DNA of 32,542 nt from assembly GCF_900113575.1 (NCBI RefSeq), contig NZ_FOPV01000025.1, positions 1 to 32,542 on the forward strand, in the 5' to 3' direction. The notes beneath the pieces are model-generated. The model did no database searches, had not been told where the DNA came from, and was given only the letters and a program-made list of their open reading frames with translations. The stretch's first letter is position 1. Every line of letters starts with the position of its first letter. Positions 16,300 to 24,572 of the stretch are shown piece after piece. The DNA comes from Nitrosospira sp. Nsp14 (lineage in GTDB: Bacteria > Pseudomonadota > Gammaproteobacteria > Burkholderiales > Nitrosomonadaceae). The position numbers and the translations under genes were made by a program.

Positions 16300-18990
16300 A
16301 TGTTAACAACACGCGCCTACACATTGCTCGGAAACTGGACGCTGGGCCACCCTTTTACGGTGCTGTCGATACTGGTTGCGCTCGGTATTCTCGCTGCCCA
16401 GTACACAGTCGGCCATCTGCGCATTGATACTGACACCGCCAAGCTGATTGCTCCCGATGCGCCTTTTCAGCATTACCGTCAGCTTTATGAGCAATCCTTT
16501 TCACAGGATTTGAGCACGCTGTTGCTGGTGGTTGAGTCGGATACGCCTGAACTGACTAAAACCGCAAGCAGAAGGCTGTTGAGCCTGCTCCGCAACAACA
16601 CGGATTATATAAATTCGGCCGACATCCCTAACGACAACAAATTTTTTCGTCAGAACGGTCTGCTTTATCTGGACAGTGCCGAATTGCAGACGTTATCCAA
16701 CGACCTAGCCGCCGCCCAGCCCTTTATCGGAAGAATTGCGCATGAACCAACTTTGACCGGTTTTTTTTCTATTTTTGAGGATGCCCTGAAGGCCACTGAC
16801 AAGAAGGCAGCAGACAAGGCCCAGGTTGTGCCTGTCGATTTAGCTACGCTGGCCGACAAGATCGCAAACGTTCTGCATAGGACGACCAATGGCGAAAATG
16901 CTTTGCTTTCCTGGCAGTCGCTGATCGCCGAGAAGAAAAGGCGTTCCAATAAAGAGTTTATTATCGTCTCGCCCAAGCTCGACTACTCTGAAATCCGCCC
17001 CGCCGAGGGCGCAATTGAGGCGATCCGCAAAGCAGCTGCAGATATCCAGGACCCCGGTCTGCCGCCTGTAAAAGTTTGGGTGACCGGCGAAGTCGGCCTT
17101 GAAGATGATGAACTTGCAGGCATCAGCGCTGGCACTTTTACGGCTAGTGTTTTCTCCGTTGTCGTGGTGCTATGTATTTTATTGGTTGCCTACCGGTCCG
17201 TTTTACTCACGGTAGCCACGTTGCTGACGCTTGCGGTTGGCATGGTTTTTTGCGGGGCCTTTGCGGCTTTGGCCGTAACGGAACTGAATCTGATCTCAAT
17301 TGCTTTTGCAGTATCCAATATCGGCTTGGGGGTGGAATACGCGATCCACTTTTGCTTACGCTATAAGGACAATCTGCGGGACACTGTTGACAAAGACTTG
17401 GCGCTCCGCGCCGCTTTCATGACAGTAGCGCCTTCGCTTTTACTAGCCGCGGGGACTACATCCATAGGCCTGTACGCCTTTATCCCGACTAATTACAAGG
17501 GGGTTTCCGAGCTTGGCTTGCTGGCAGGGACCAGTCTGTTTATTTGCCTGTCAATCACGTTGATCGCCTTACCTGCGCTCCTAAAAATTGCTCCGGCTCC
17601 ACGGAAGTTCGGATCCCGGGAGGGCCAGAACGTATTTTCAAACCTGGCAAAAAAAATTTCTGCCTTGCCACTCCATTACGACAAGCCAGTTGCCGTTGCC
17701 ACCTTCGTTATGGCCCTGATCTCAATCATTTTGGCATTTAATGTGAAAATTGATTTTGATCCGATCAATCTTCGCGACCCTAATACCGAATCGGTTATCG
17801 CGTTCAAAGAACTATCGAAAGATGAGGAAACCACGCCGCTGGCGTTGAATATCCTGGCGAAGGATGAAAACAGTACCAAGACGCTCCAGCAAAGGCTGTC
17901 GGCATTACCCTCCGTCGGTAAAACCATCAGCCTTTTCGATCTTCAGCCCGCCAACCAGGATGAAAAACTGGCCTTGATTGAAGAACTGGTGCTGATACTT
18001 GGCCCGCAGTTACAGCGTTTCCCCCAGCTAAAAATTGATACCGATCCGGTTCCGGGCATCAGCCGTCTGATAAAAACCATCGACATCCTCCTCCCGCAAC
18101 GAGCCACAGTTCGCGACCGAGAATCGTTAACTCGCTTGAAGACGGAACTGCAGGAAATTCTCACCCAGATTGATGCACGGCCAGAACCTGGCCGGCGAGT
18201 TTTCGTCGAAAAAATCCAGACTACCCTGCTCGGGACGCTACCGCAGCTCATGAAAGAATTGTCGGCCAGCCTCGAGGCCCAGGAAACCACCCTGAGCGAT
18301 CTCCCCCCCGATATCAAAGATCAGTGGCTGAGCAAGGACGGGTTATACCGCATCCAGATCTTTCCTAAAAAGGACCTGAACCATCTAGCCAATCTGGAAG
18401 AATTCATTGTGGAAGTGCAATCGGTCGCACCGCTAACAACCGGCCTGCCGATCATATTTTGGGAATCAATGGGGGAAGTCACTGCCGCTTTCAAGCAGGC
18501 TATCGTGATTGCCCTGGTCGCCATCGCACTGGTTTTGCTCGCGATCCGACGCAACATTGTAGATACGATCCTGGTCATGGCGACACTCATACTGGCAGGG
18601 CTGTTCACCATGGCTAGTGCCGTCATCACCAACACCCCCATCAATTTTGCCAACATCATCGCCTTGCCACTGTTATTGGGTCTGGGGGTCGATAACGGCA
18701 TCCACATGCTTGTAAGGCTGCACGATGTGCCCTCTGAAGAGGAGAACATCTACCAGTCCAGCACCGCCAGGGGAATATTTTATGGAGCCCTGACCACCTC
18801 CTCCAGCTTTGGTGGGCTAGCTTTCTCGCCGCATGCAGGAATCTCGAGCATGGGCTTACTGATCGCCATAGGCATATTCTGGATCATGGTTTGTACGTTT
18901 ATTATCCTTCCTGCATTAAGCAAATTAGTGTTGGCGAAAAAGGCGATACATGAGGCAGAACGCCTCGAAAGGAAGGGCAAAACCGGGTAA
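16300..18990 (+). CDS. hpnN: Hopanoid transporter HpnN (MMPL/RND family)
   Basis: HpnN moves hopanoids, bacterial sterol analogues, from the inner to the outer membrane. The 896-residue protein has the RND/MMPL plan: one transmembrane helix near residues 16-36, a large periplasmic domain, a five-helix bundle near 275-430, a second periplasmic domain, and a final helix bundle near 730-885. Motifs such as ISIAFAVSNIGLGVEYAIHF and the matching LPLLLGLGVDNGIHM mark the two membrane cores. The length fits HpnN. No other hopanoid genes (shc, hpnH and so on) are adjacent. The Shine-Dalgarno is poor, and an 11-codon frame (16271-16306) overlaps the start. An IS relic begins 15 bp after the stop. Confidence 0.88.
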   Translation: MLTTRAYTLLGNWTLGHPFTVLSILVALGILAAQYTVGHLRIDTDTAKLIAPDAPFQHYRQLYEQSFSQDLSTLLLVVESDTPELTKTASRRLLSLLRNNTDYINSADIPNDNKFFRQNGLLYLDSAELQTLSNDLAAAQPFIGRIAHEPTLTGFFSIFEDALKATDKKAADKAQVVPVDLATLADKIANVLHRTTNGENALLSWQSLIAEKKRRSNKEFIIVSPKLDYSEIRPAEGAIEAIRKAAADIQDPGLPPVKVWVTGEVGLEDDELAGISAGTFTASVFSVVVVLCILLVAYRSVLLTVATLLTLAVGMVFCGAFAALAVTELNLISIAFAVSNIGLGVEYAIHFCLRYKDNLRDTVDKDLALRAAFMTVAPSLLLAAGTTSIGLYAFIPTNYKGVSELGLLAGTSLFICLSITLIALPALLKIAPAPRKFGSREGQNVFSNLAKKISALPLHYDKPVAVATFVMALISIILAFNVKIDFDPINLRDPNTESVIAFKELSKDEETTPLALNILAKDENSTKTLQQRLSALPSVGKTISLFDLQPANQDEKLALIEELVLILGPQLQRFPQLKIDTDPVPGISRLIKTIDILLPQRATVRDRESLTRLKTELQEILTQIDARPEPGRRVFVEKIQTTLLGTLPQLMKELSASLEAQETTLSDLPPDIKDQWLSKDGLYRIQIFPKKDLNHLANLEEFIVEVQSVAPLTTGLPIIFWESMGEVTAAFKQAIVIALVAIALVLLAIRRNIVDTILVMATLILAGLFTMASAVITNTPINFANIIALPLLLGLGVDNGIHMLVRLHDVPSEEENIYQSSTARGIFYGALTTSSSFGGLAFSPHAGISSMGLLIAIGIFWIMVCTFIILPALSKLVLAKKAIHEAERLERKGKTG

Positions 18991-19004
18991 ATCCGGAGTC
19001 TATC

Positions 19005-19453
19005 CTGGTTTCGCTGATCCGCCGTCAGACGAATCAGCCAGTCCGCGATTTCGCTGTTCTCTGAAGACAGTTTGGCTTGATATCGGTAGCAGGTTTAACT
19101 GATACCAAACGCCTGACAGGCAAGCCGGACGCTGACCGCCTTTTCCTTGATTACCCATAGCGCCATCTCCCGGTGTCGAGATGGCGCTACCATTTTTTTA
19201 GCATCGCCCCGGCCACAATTTCGGCCTTGAGTCGCTCCTCGGCGCACATCTTCGTCAAACGGCGATTCTCTTCTTCAAACTCCTTCAAAAGCGTCATCAT
19301 TGACGCGTCCACGCCGTCATACCGGCTGTGCTATTTGTAAAACAGCGCTGAACTCATGCCGTGCTCGCGGCACAGCTCAGGTACCGGGGTGCCGGCCTCT
19401 GCCTGCTTGAGAATGGCAATGATCTGGTTTTCCGAAAATCATGATTTCTTTAT
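19005..19453 (-). mobile_element. Decayed IS3-family element: orfA and 5' part of orfB
   Basis: Reading the minus strand from 19453 gives an 88-codon IS3-family OrfA (FSENQIIAILKQAEAGTPVP..., ending AMLKKW at 19187-19189). Its start is now ATA instead of ATG, codon 5 is TGA (19439-19441, expected Arg) and codon 41 is TAG (19331-19333, expected Trp). OrfB follows in another frame past an A7 slippery run; it has a TAA where related transposases have Glu, just before TCYRYQAKLSSEN, and is lost after about 60 residues near 19005. The DDE catalytic core is absent. The truncation point lies 15 bp behind the hpnN stop codon. Confidence 0.85.
19158..19200 (+). terminator. Stem-loop plus T-run behind hpnN (former IS3 recoding signal)
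   Basis: A perfect 12-bp stem (19158-19169 with 19178-19189) with an 8-nt loop is followed by ATTTTTTT on the plus strand, a textbook intrinsic terminator for hpnN. On the minus strand the same bases read as an A7 slippery run followed by a stem-loop at the orfA/orfB junction, the arrangement IS3 elements use for -1 frameshifting. Confidence 0.7.
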
Positions 19454-19624
19454 GTAAAACTTCCTCTATTCATTGAGAAAATTCTACTTTCAAAGCCGCT
19501 TATTTTTTGAACGGATCAGCAATTCACCATAGAAAATACTATAGTTAATTATTCGTTGCAGCTCGTAATGTCGGGGCGGGCGTTGACGAAATCCGTGATA
19601 GACCTCTCATTTAAGGAGAAAGCT

Positions 19625-20173
19625 ATGAAACTATCCTCATTTACCATCGTTGCAACCTTCGTAGCAGCAACCCTCATTCCGGTCCAGACAGCCATAGCCG
19701 CAACGGCGGACGAGCTACGCCGGGATGGACAGGCCGCGCTCAACAGTCTCTATTCAAAAAACCCGGGCGCCAAAGGAATCGGGAAGAACGCGGTCGCAGT
19801 GCTCGTTTTCCCCGGTATTGTGAAAGCGGGTCTGGGAGTCGGCGGCCAGTACGGCGAGGGTGTGCTTTTCAAAGGCGGCAAGGCAGCCGGCTACTACAAT
19901 ACGGCCGGTGCGTCGGTTGGTCTGCAGGCAGGCGGGCAGAAGTACGGCTACGCACTGTTCTTTCTGAACAACGAGACGCTGAAGGCCCTTGATCAGGCCA
20001 ACGGTTTCGAGATCGGCGTTGGACCCTCCGTCGTGGTTGCGGACGAAGGCATGGGGAAATCCACGACCACGACGACCGCCCAGGACAAGATCTACGCGTT
20101 CATTTTTGACCAGAAGGGTGCGATGGCCGCGCTTGGCCTCCAGGGTAACAAGATCACGAAGATCGAGAAGTGA
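19625..20173 (+). CDS. Secreted SYLF/YSC84-domain lipid-binding-type protein
   Basis: The ATG at 19625 has AAGGAG 6 bp upstream and begins a clear signal peptide (residues 1-26, ending AIAA); earlier in-frame codons lack these. The mature part of this 182-residue protein is a SYLF (YSC84) domain with the typical GKNAVAVLVFPGIVKAGLGVGGQYGEGVL and GASVGLQAGGQKYGYALFF stretches and the ANGFEIGVGPSVVVAD segment. The SYLF domain binds phosphoinositides in eukaryotes; the bacterial exported versions have no settled role. It stands alone, with the IS relic upstream and the convergent hflX downstream. Confidence 0.85.
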   Translation: MKLSSFTIVATFVAATLIPVQTAIAATADELRRDGQAALNSLYSKNPGAKGIGKNAVAVLVFPGIVKAGLGVGGQYGEGVLFKGGKAAGYYNTAGASVGLQAGGQKYGYALFFLNNETLKALDQANGFEIGVGPSVVVADEGMGKSTTTTTAQDKIYAFIFDQKGAMAALGLQGNKITKIEK

Positions 20174-20337
20174 CCGCTATAGCTCAATTTCTGCAGGTAG
20201 ATTCAGAGACGATTTGGCCCTTGTTGCGCGGATCACGCCCCAGCTCTAGCTCGATAGCGCTCCGGCTGGAGGCCCGGGGTCGCGTATGATTTCCCCGCGG
20301 TTAGAAATCAGCCCTGTTTGGATCAAAAGCGCTGGAT

Positions 20338-21678
20338 TTATCGCACCTGGCTGAACTGCTCGCGCAGGTTCTCCACGGCATGGGGCTCGCCGCGGACCCG
20401 AAAGAAGGCGCCCTCACTGTCCGAGTGCTCCTCAAGCACCTGACAGCTTGCGTAGATTCCCCCGCGCAGTTGCTGTGCCGACCAGGGCAGAAAAAGCTCG
20501 GCCTCAACCAGATTCTGCTGGAAAAACGCGACAATTGCCTGGTGGAGCTTCGCGACGTCGTCCGGGCGACGTGCACTCATCACGACGCAATCCGGGTACT
20601 GTATCTGCAACGCCGCTTCGCGTTCAGCTTGCGCCGTTGCATCGCCGACGTGGTCGATCTTGTTGAAGACGCGGATGCGCGGCACGACATTCGCACCGAT
20701 CTCCTCAAGCACGCCATCGGTGACCTCAAGCTGGCGCTCAAACCCGGGGTCGCTTGCATCGATGACGTGGAGCAGCAGGGATGCATCAAGCGCCTCCTCT
20801 AGCGTTGACTTGAACGAGGCGACGAGCCCGTGTGGCAAATTCTTTATGAAACCGACCGTGTCACTGACGAGCACGCGTGGCATGCTCTCCGGGTGGAGGG
20901 CGCGCACTGTCGTATCAAGCGTAGCGAAGAGTTTATTCGCGACCAGCACTTCGCTTCCCGTTAGAGCCCGCATCAAGGTGGACTTTCCGGCGTTTGTATA
21001 GCCGACGAGCGCCACGCTCGCCAACCCTTGACGCTGTTGCCGCCGCGCACGCTGCGTCTTGCGCTCGACATCCATCGCGGCGATTTCCTGTTGAAGTTCG
21101 GCGATGCGGTCACGAATCTTGCGTCGGTCCAATTCAGTGTGCGACTCGCCGCCTCCCCGGCCACCGACGCCACTGCGCTGCCGCCCTTGCGGCCCCGCGA
21201 GCTTCGCCGCCTCGCGCAGGCGCGGCGCCATGTACCCGAGACGCGCGATCTCCACCTGGGCGCGCGCAGCGCGAGAGCGAGCGTTGCGATGAAAAATTTC
21301 GAGGATAACCATAGTGCGGTCCATTACCTCGCAGCCCACCTCCTTTTCAAGGTTGCGCGCCTGCGATGGTGAGATCTCGTGGTCAACCAAGATCGTATCG
21401 ATATCCCGGCTATCAGCGTTAGCGACTATTCCCTCGAACTCGGCGGGTTCGTTGTTCACGAAGCTGCGTATTTCCCGGCGCTTGCCGGCGCCTAGGTATG
21501 CCGTCGTATCGAAGCCCGAGCGCTTCTGCACGAACGTGCGGACGACCTCATACCCTAGCGTTTTTGCGAGTTCGCGCAACTCGGTCAGGGACGCCTCGAA
21601 CTCGTTATCGCTCACGCTCGGCAGTTGTACGGCGGCCACGACGGCATATCTGGATTTCTCTTCAACTTCTCTTTGCAT
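20338..21678 (-). CDS. hflX: Ribosome-associated GTPase HflX
   Basis: HflX binds the 50S subunit and splits stalled ribosomes under stress. The 446-residue protein contains the N-terminal HflX domain with AYLGAGKRREI, a glycine-rich linker (GGRGGGESHTELDRR) and the GTPase core: G1 GYTNAGKS at about 226-233, G3 DTVGF and G4 NKID. It is not next to hfq, unlike the usual proteobacterial hfq-hflX arrangement, and its surroundings are accessory, so it may be a second or acquired copy. Its 3' 127 bp and the 33 bp behind it recur in degraded form at 24939-25097. No good Shine-Dalgarno precedes the ATG. Confidence 0.93.
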   Translation of the reverse strand: MQREVEEKSRYAVVAAVQLPSVSDNEFEASLTELRELAKTLGYEVVRTFVQKRSGFDTTAYLGAGKRREIRSFVNNEPAEFEGIVANADSRDIDTILVDHEISPSQARNLEKEVGCEVMDRTMVILEIFHRNARSRAARAQVEIARLGYMAPRLREAAKLAGPQGRQRSGVGGRGGGESHTELDRRKIRDRIAELQQEIAAMDVERKTQRARRQQRQGLASVALVGYTNAGKSTLMRALTGSEVLVANKLFATLDTTVRALHPESMPRVLVSDTVGFIKNLPHGLVASFKSTLEEALDASLLLHVIDASDPGFERQLEVTDGVLEEIGANVVPRIRVFNKIDHVGDATAQAEREAALQIQYPDCVVMSARRPDDVAKLHQAIVAFFQQNLVEAELFLPWSAQQLRGGIYASCQVLEEHSDSEGAFFRVRGEPHAVENLREQFSQVR

Positions 21679-22199
21679 TAGGGGATGGCATACCTTGAGT
21701 GGGCGAATGCAGATAATACCTGCAAATGTAATGGCCGCCGGCGCTTAGTATGCAATTTACAACCATGCTTATTGCTGCCGGTTAAGCAACGACCAAGTGA
21801 TTTCATCCTACAAGTTTTTTTCTATCGGTTCGATCATGATCGGTTGTCGACACCGTAGCGAAACCAATCCATGAGCCGCGCGCATTACTAAAGCTAAACC
21901 TTCCAGGCTCAACACCGGTACCCGATGCGGCCCCAGTCTCTGCATAGAAAAACTGCGGCAACCGCATGTGAACAGCCAAGTGCGCCGGTTGCTTGTATGG
22001 GTCCTTTATTTTCTGCGAATCTGACCTATGCTGAAACCAGCGATTTGCCACGCCAGTACCGTCATACCGAGTCAGAGCAATATCCACGAGGTGCAGTAGT
22101 TCATTCAAGCCAGATGGAACAAGGGGAGGACATAATGGGCAACTATTAGTTCTTCTCGCTTACTACGGGAACGGCAACGGAAAATACTGACGATAGGTC
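21679..22199. other. Gap between hflX and the SDR remnant
   Basis: No convincing gene. A perfect-looking ribosome site (AAGGGGAGGACATA) precedes an ATG at 22135, but that frame stops after four codons. It may be the stranded start of the deleted NmrA-like SDR whose 3' part follows. The longest frame, on the minus strand at 21803-22108, has no recognisable features. Confidence 0.4.
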
Positions 22200-22481
22200 A
22201 AAGCTGACTTTGATCGACGTGGTTTGTCTGTCACCGCCTTCATGCAGCCCGTCGCAGCCGGTGACGTTGCCACCGTGCTGGTCGATCTCATGATCGCGCC
22301 GCCGGTGAATGGCATGGGCGAGGTGACCGGCCCCGAGCCCTTTCCCCCGCCCCGCTTGCGAGTAAATACCTGGCCGCAAACGGCGGTAACCGCGTGTTGG
22401 TTCGACCCACTTTCAGGACGGACTCAGCCACGCATCGACGACACAACTCATAGCCCAGCGCCAGCAGCGGCCTACATCTAG
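22200..22481 (+). pseudogene. Remnant of an NmrA-like NAD(P)-binding SDR, C-terminal part
   Basis: The translation FMQPVAAGDVATVLVDLM...PVNGMGEVTGPEPF matches the C-terminal half of NmrA-like SDR proteins that often precede AhpD-like and cupin genes. After PFPP the similarity moves to the next frame (ASKYLAANGGNRVLV) and then returns, ending in RIDDTTHSPAPAAAYI, so at least two frameshifts have occurred. The N-terminal nucleotide-binding half is missing. It is a decayed first gene of an SDR-AhpD-cupin operon. The identification rests on remembered family patterns. Confidence 0.6.
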
Positions 22482-22515
22482 ACCGCGCGCCCGCGGCGCG
22501 CCAGCCCCGGTCCGC

Positions 22516-22538
22516 GTGACTGATCGACACTCAGTCAC
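22516..22538. promoter_or_regulatory. Inverted repeat upstream of ahpD-like copy A
   Basis: GTGACTGA (22516-22523) and TCAGTCAC (22531-22538) form a perfect 8-bp inverted repeat with a 7-bp spacer, 35 bp before the start codon. The same element is retained upstream of copy B, although the surrounding upstream bases have diverged. A dimeric repressor site or an mRNA hairpin are both possible. Confidence 0.5.
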
Positions 22539-22573
22539 CCTTATAGGGCTCTGTCCACCATGGAGGATTCATC

Positions 22574-23053
22574 ATGACCCAGCGCATCGAGTACCAGAAG
22601 CAATCACCCGAGCTGTTCAAGAAATTCGTAGAGTTCAGCACGGCCCTAACGCATTCCACGATCGAGGAGTCGATTCATGATCTGGTGAATATCAGGGCAT
22701 CGCAGATCAACGGCTGCGCGTTCTGCCTGGACATGCACGTCAAGGAAGCCACGATCCATGGAGAACGACCGCTTCGTCTGCACCATATCGCCATCTGGCG
22801 CGAGTCCACACTGTTTAGTCCACGCGAGCGCGCCGCGTTGGCATGGACTGAAATCCTGACCCAGCTCCCCGCGCATGGCGCGCCAGATGACGTCTACGAG
22901 CGTGTTCGCACTCAGCTGTCCGAGAAGGAATTGTCCGACCTGACCTTCCTGGTGATGTCGATCAACGCCTGGAACCGCGTCAACGTGGGTTTTCAGACGG
23001 TACCCGGCGCGTACGACAAGGCATTGGGCCTGGACAAATCCGGTTTGTACTGA
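22574..23053 (+). CDS. AhpD-like carboxymuconolactone decarboxylase-family protein, copy A
   Basis: A 159-residue protein of the AhpD/CMD superfamily, likely a small peroxidase or disulfide-active enzyme. The redox motif CAFCLDMH gives Cys48 and Cys51 in CxxC plus His55, the catalytic set of alkylhydroperoxidase AhpD-type proteins. The C-terminal helix motif (VMSINAWNRVNVGF) is typical of the family. GGAGG stands 7 bp before the ATG. It differs from copy B (25246-25725) by one residue, Ala90 here and Thr90 there. It lies between an SDR remnant and a truncated cupin, the relic of an SDR-AhpD-cupin operon. Confidence 0.9.
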   Translation: MTQRIEYQKQSPELFKKFVEFSTALTHSTIEESIHDLVNIRASQINGCAFCLDMHVKEATIHGERPLRLHHIAIWRESTLFSPRERAALAWTEILTQLPAHGAPDDVYERVRTQLSEKELSDLTFLVMSINAWNRVNVGFQTVPGAYDKALGLDKSGLY

Positions 23054-23169
23054 TCATGCATCGGCGCGACTGCGGGAGGGTATGTCGTCGCGCCGAACTC
23101 ACCCATGACACACGGCCCGCTTGAGGCCCAGGAACGAGAACAAGCCATGACTATTTCAGAACTCTCACC

Positions 23170-23433
23170 GTGCTGCTGCTGTTGGCAGCCGGTACTGCCG
23201 ACGCACAGCAGGCGCCAACATCGGCGCGCGTGACGCCGTTGATGACCAAGGCGCTGGCCGATTATCCGGGCAAGGAAACCCTGATGCTCACCGTCGAATA
23301 CCCGCCAGGCGCCGTCGACCCCGTACATCGCCACAATGCGCATGGTTTCATCTACGTGCTGGAGGGTTCGATTGTGATGCTATCAAACTTCCCCCTTCAG
23401 GCACATGTCCTGCTGTTATGCGCGCATGGCTAA
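23170..23433 (+). pseudogene. Truncated cupin, copy A
   Basis: From the GTG at 23170 (LLLLAAGTADAQ, signal-peptide-like) about 70 residues match the complete cupin at 25842-26219, including the first metal-binding motif PVHRHNAHGFIYVLEG. After 23379 the sequence changes and 17 unrelated residues precede a stop. The second cupin motif, with its histidine, is lost, so the protein is unlikely to fold. An ATG at 23147 after ACAAGCC fits the usual N-terminus MTIS-TLTVLLLLAAG, but is one base out of frame. Confidence 0.75.
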
Positions 23434-24121
23434 AAGTGAATACCTCATTCACGTTCACGCGGATAGCAGCTTTGATAGTAACGCCGCCTCTCGCTGTACA
23501 TCCGTCTGGTTGCACGAAAAATATTCCCTTCCACGGGCGAGTTTCCTCTCCTTCTATATCCTCACCGCGAGAAGCGAACGCTCTTCCATATTAGATGAAG
23601 AAGCTTTGAATACAAGCTCGACCCAGGAGAGCGCAGCAGCCGACTCGTAACGACTGGTCAATGAGTGGCCAATCCGCGAAGTAGTTTTGGGTGGTAAAAA
23701 GGTACGGAAACCGGGAAATTCTTTAGAATCGTAGGTTGCTCTGATGTGCCCCTCCAACCGCATAGCCCTCTCAGCGAACGTCTCTCGAGCTTCCTCACCG
23801 CATTTCGGCAGAAAGGCCGCCTTTGGTGTACTTCAGTCCAATATATCGTCATCCTGAAAAACCGTAAGATACACCCAGTAAAAACGCAAACGGTAGCGTA
23901 CATGGCCTTGAGGTGACGGACTGGCCGTATCTCTGAATGCGTGAAAATGCCTGAAGTGCTGTTGGGGCTTGGGCTTATTGCTCTTCTTTCCCTTGCTTTC
24001 CAATCAGCGGGGTCGAGCAGCAAAAAATGGGGCTTTGTCAATCTGACTACTGAGCTTATGGAAGGAAATTGACCCGCGTATTGTTCGCTCTGATTATGCG
24101 CAATCCCGGTTATTGTGAGCC
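23380..24121. other. Gap after the cupin breakpoint
   Basis: No gene recognised. The first 99 bp are bounded by short inverted repeats CTATCAAA (23380-23387) and TTTGATAG (23471-23478), the left one exactly at the point where the cupin is cut. Long frames on either strand (for example 23658-24257 minus) have no start signal, domain or coding bias that I can see. Confidence 0.4.
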
Positions 24122-24394
24122 ATGAAAAAAAATACCGAAGCACAACGACGTCACACACTTTATCTTCGCGCCAAGAATGCTCTTCGCGACCAGCATCAGG
24201 ACGACTATACACTGATGCTTGAGCGCCACGCGGAGGAGCTTGATACTTTATGGGCAAATTACAATCTTGCTGTAAAGAAGCTGGCTAGCGCGCATAACAA
24301 GAAGGCTGTCAAGACCAAGGCCATCAAATCCAAGGTCGCCCCTATCAAAAAAGGAGTGTTATGCGTCCAACCGGAGGAAAATGTTATTCATTAA
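24122..24394 (+). CDS. Hypothetical small basic helical protein
   Basis: A 90-residue frame from ATG. The first ~60 residues are strongly helical and charged (RRHTLYLRAKNALRDQHQDD..., ERHAEELDTLWANYNLAVKKL), suggesting a short coiled coil; the C-terminal part is Lys-rich (KKAVKTKAIKSKV), as in nucleic-acid-binding tails. There is no clear Shine-Dalgarno (TTATTGTGAGCC precedes the ATG), and I do not recognise a family. The composition looks more like a real protein than the frames around it. Confidence 0.45.
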   Translation: MKKNTEAQRRHTLYLRAKNALRDQHQDDYTLMLERHAEELDTLWANYNLAVKKLASAHNKKAVKTKAIKSKVAPIKKGVLCVQPEENVIH

Positions 24395-24572
24395 GCTGCT
24401 TTTCTTCGAACGTACTGCCTCTTACATATCTCGATCTATCGGACTAACAGGTCAGCCCGAGCCATTCATCCCAAGTCAAGCAAGGGCTGTCTGAGGAAGC
24501 CTGAAATATCGGTGAGGGTAGGCAGTATCTTTCACCCCTCCTGTCACTCAATCTGTTCGGCACAAGCGCGCG

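Larger units (their letters stand above)
22427..23379 (+). repeat. Duplicated segment, copy A (5' flank, ahpD-like, cupin 5' half)
   Basis: This segment recurs at about 25096-26051 in the same orientation. By eye the ~145 bp upstream of ahpD differ at many positions. The stretch from the ahpD start to just before the cupin start shows one mismatch in about 600 bp. The cupin part shows about six mismatches in ~210 bp. The match ends abruptly after 23379, inside the cupin. Confidence 0.9.

Noticed and set aside
21803-22108. 101-codon minus-strand frame upstream of the SDR remnant
   Set aside because: No start signal and no family resemblance; treated as non-coding.
22380-22420. GGTTCGACCC string resembling a tRNA T-arm
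   Set aside because: No acceptor, D or anticodon arms can be formed around it; it lies in the SDR remnant.
23658-24257. 199-codon minus-strand frame
   Set aside because: It overlaps the more protein-like frame at 24122 on the other strand, lacks a ribosome site and shows no recognisable motif.
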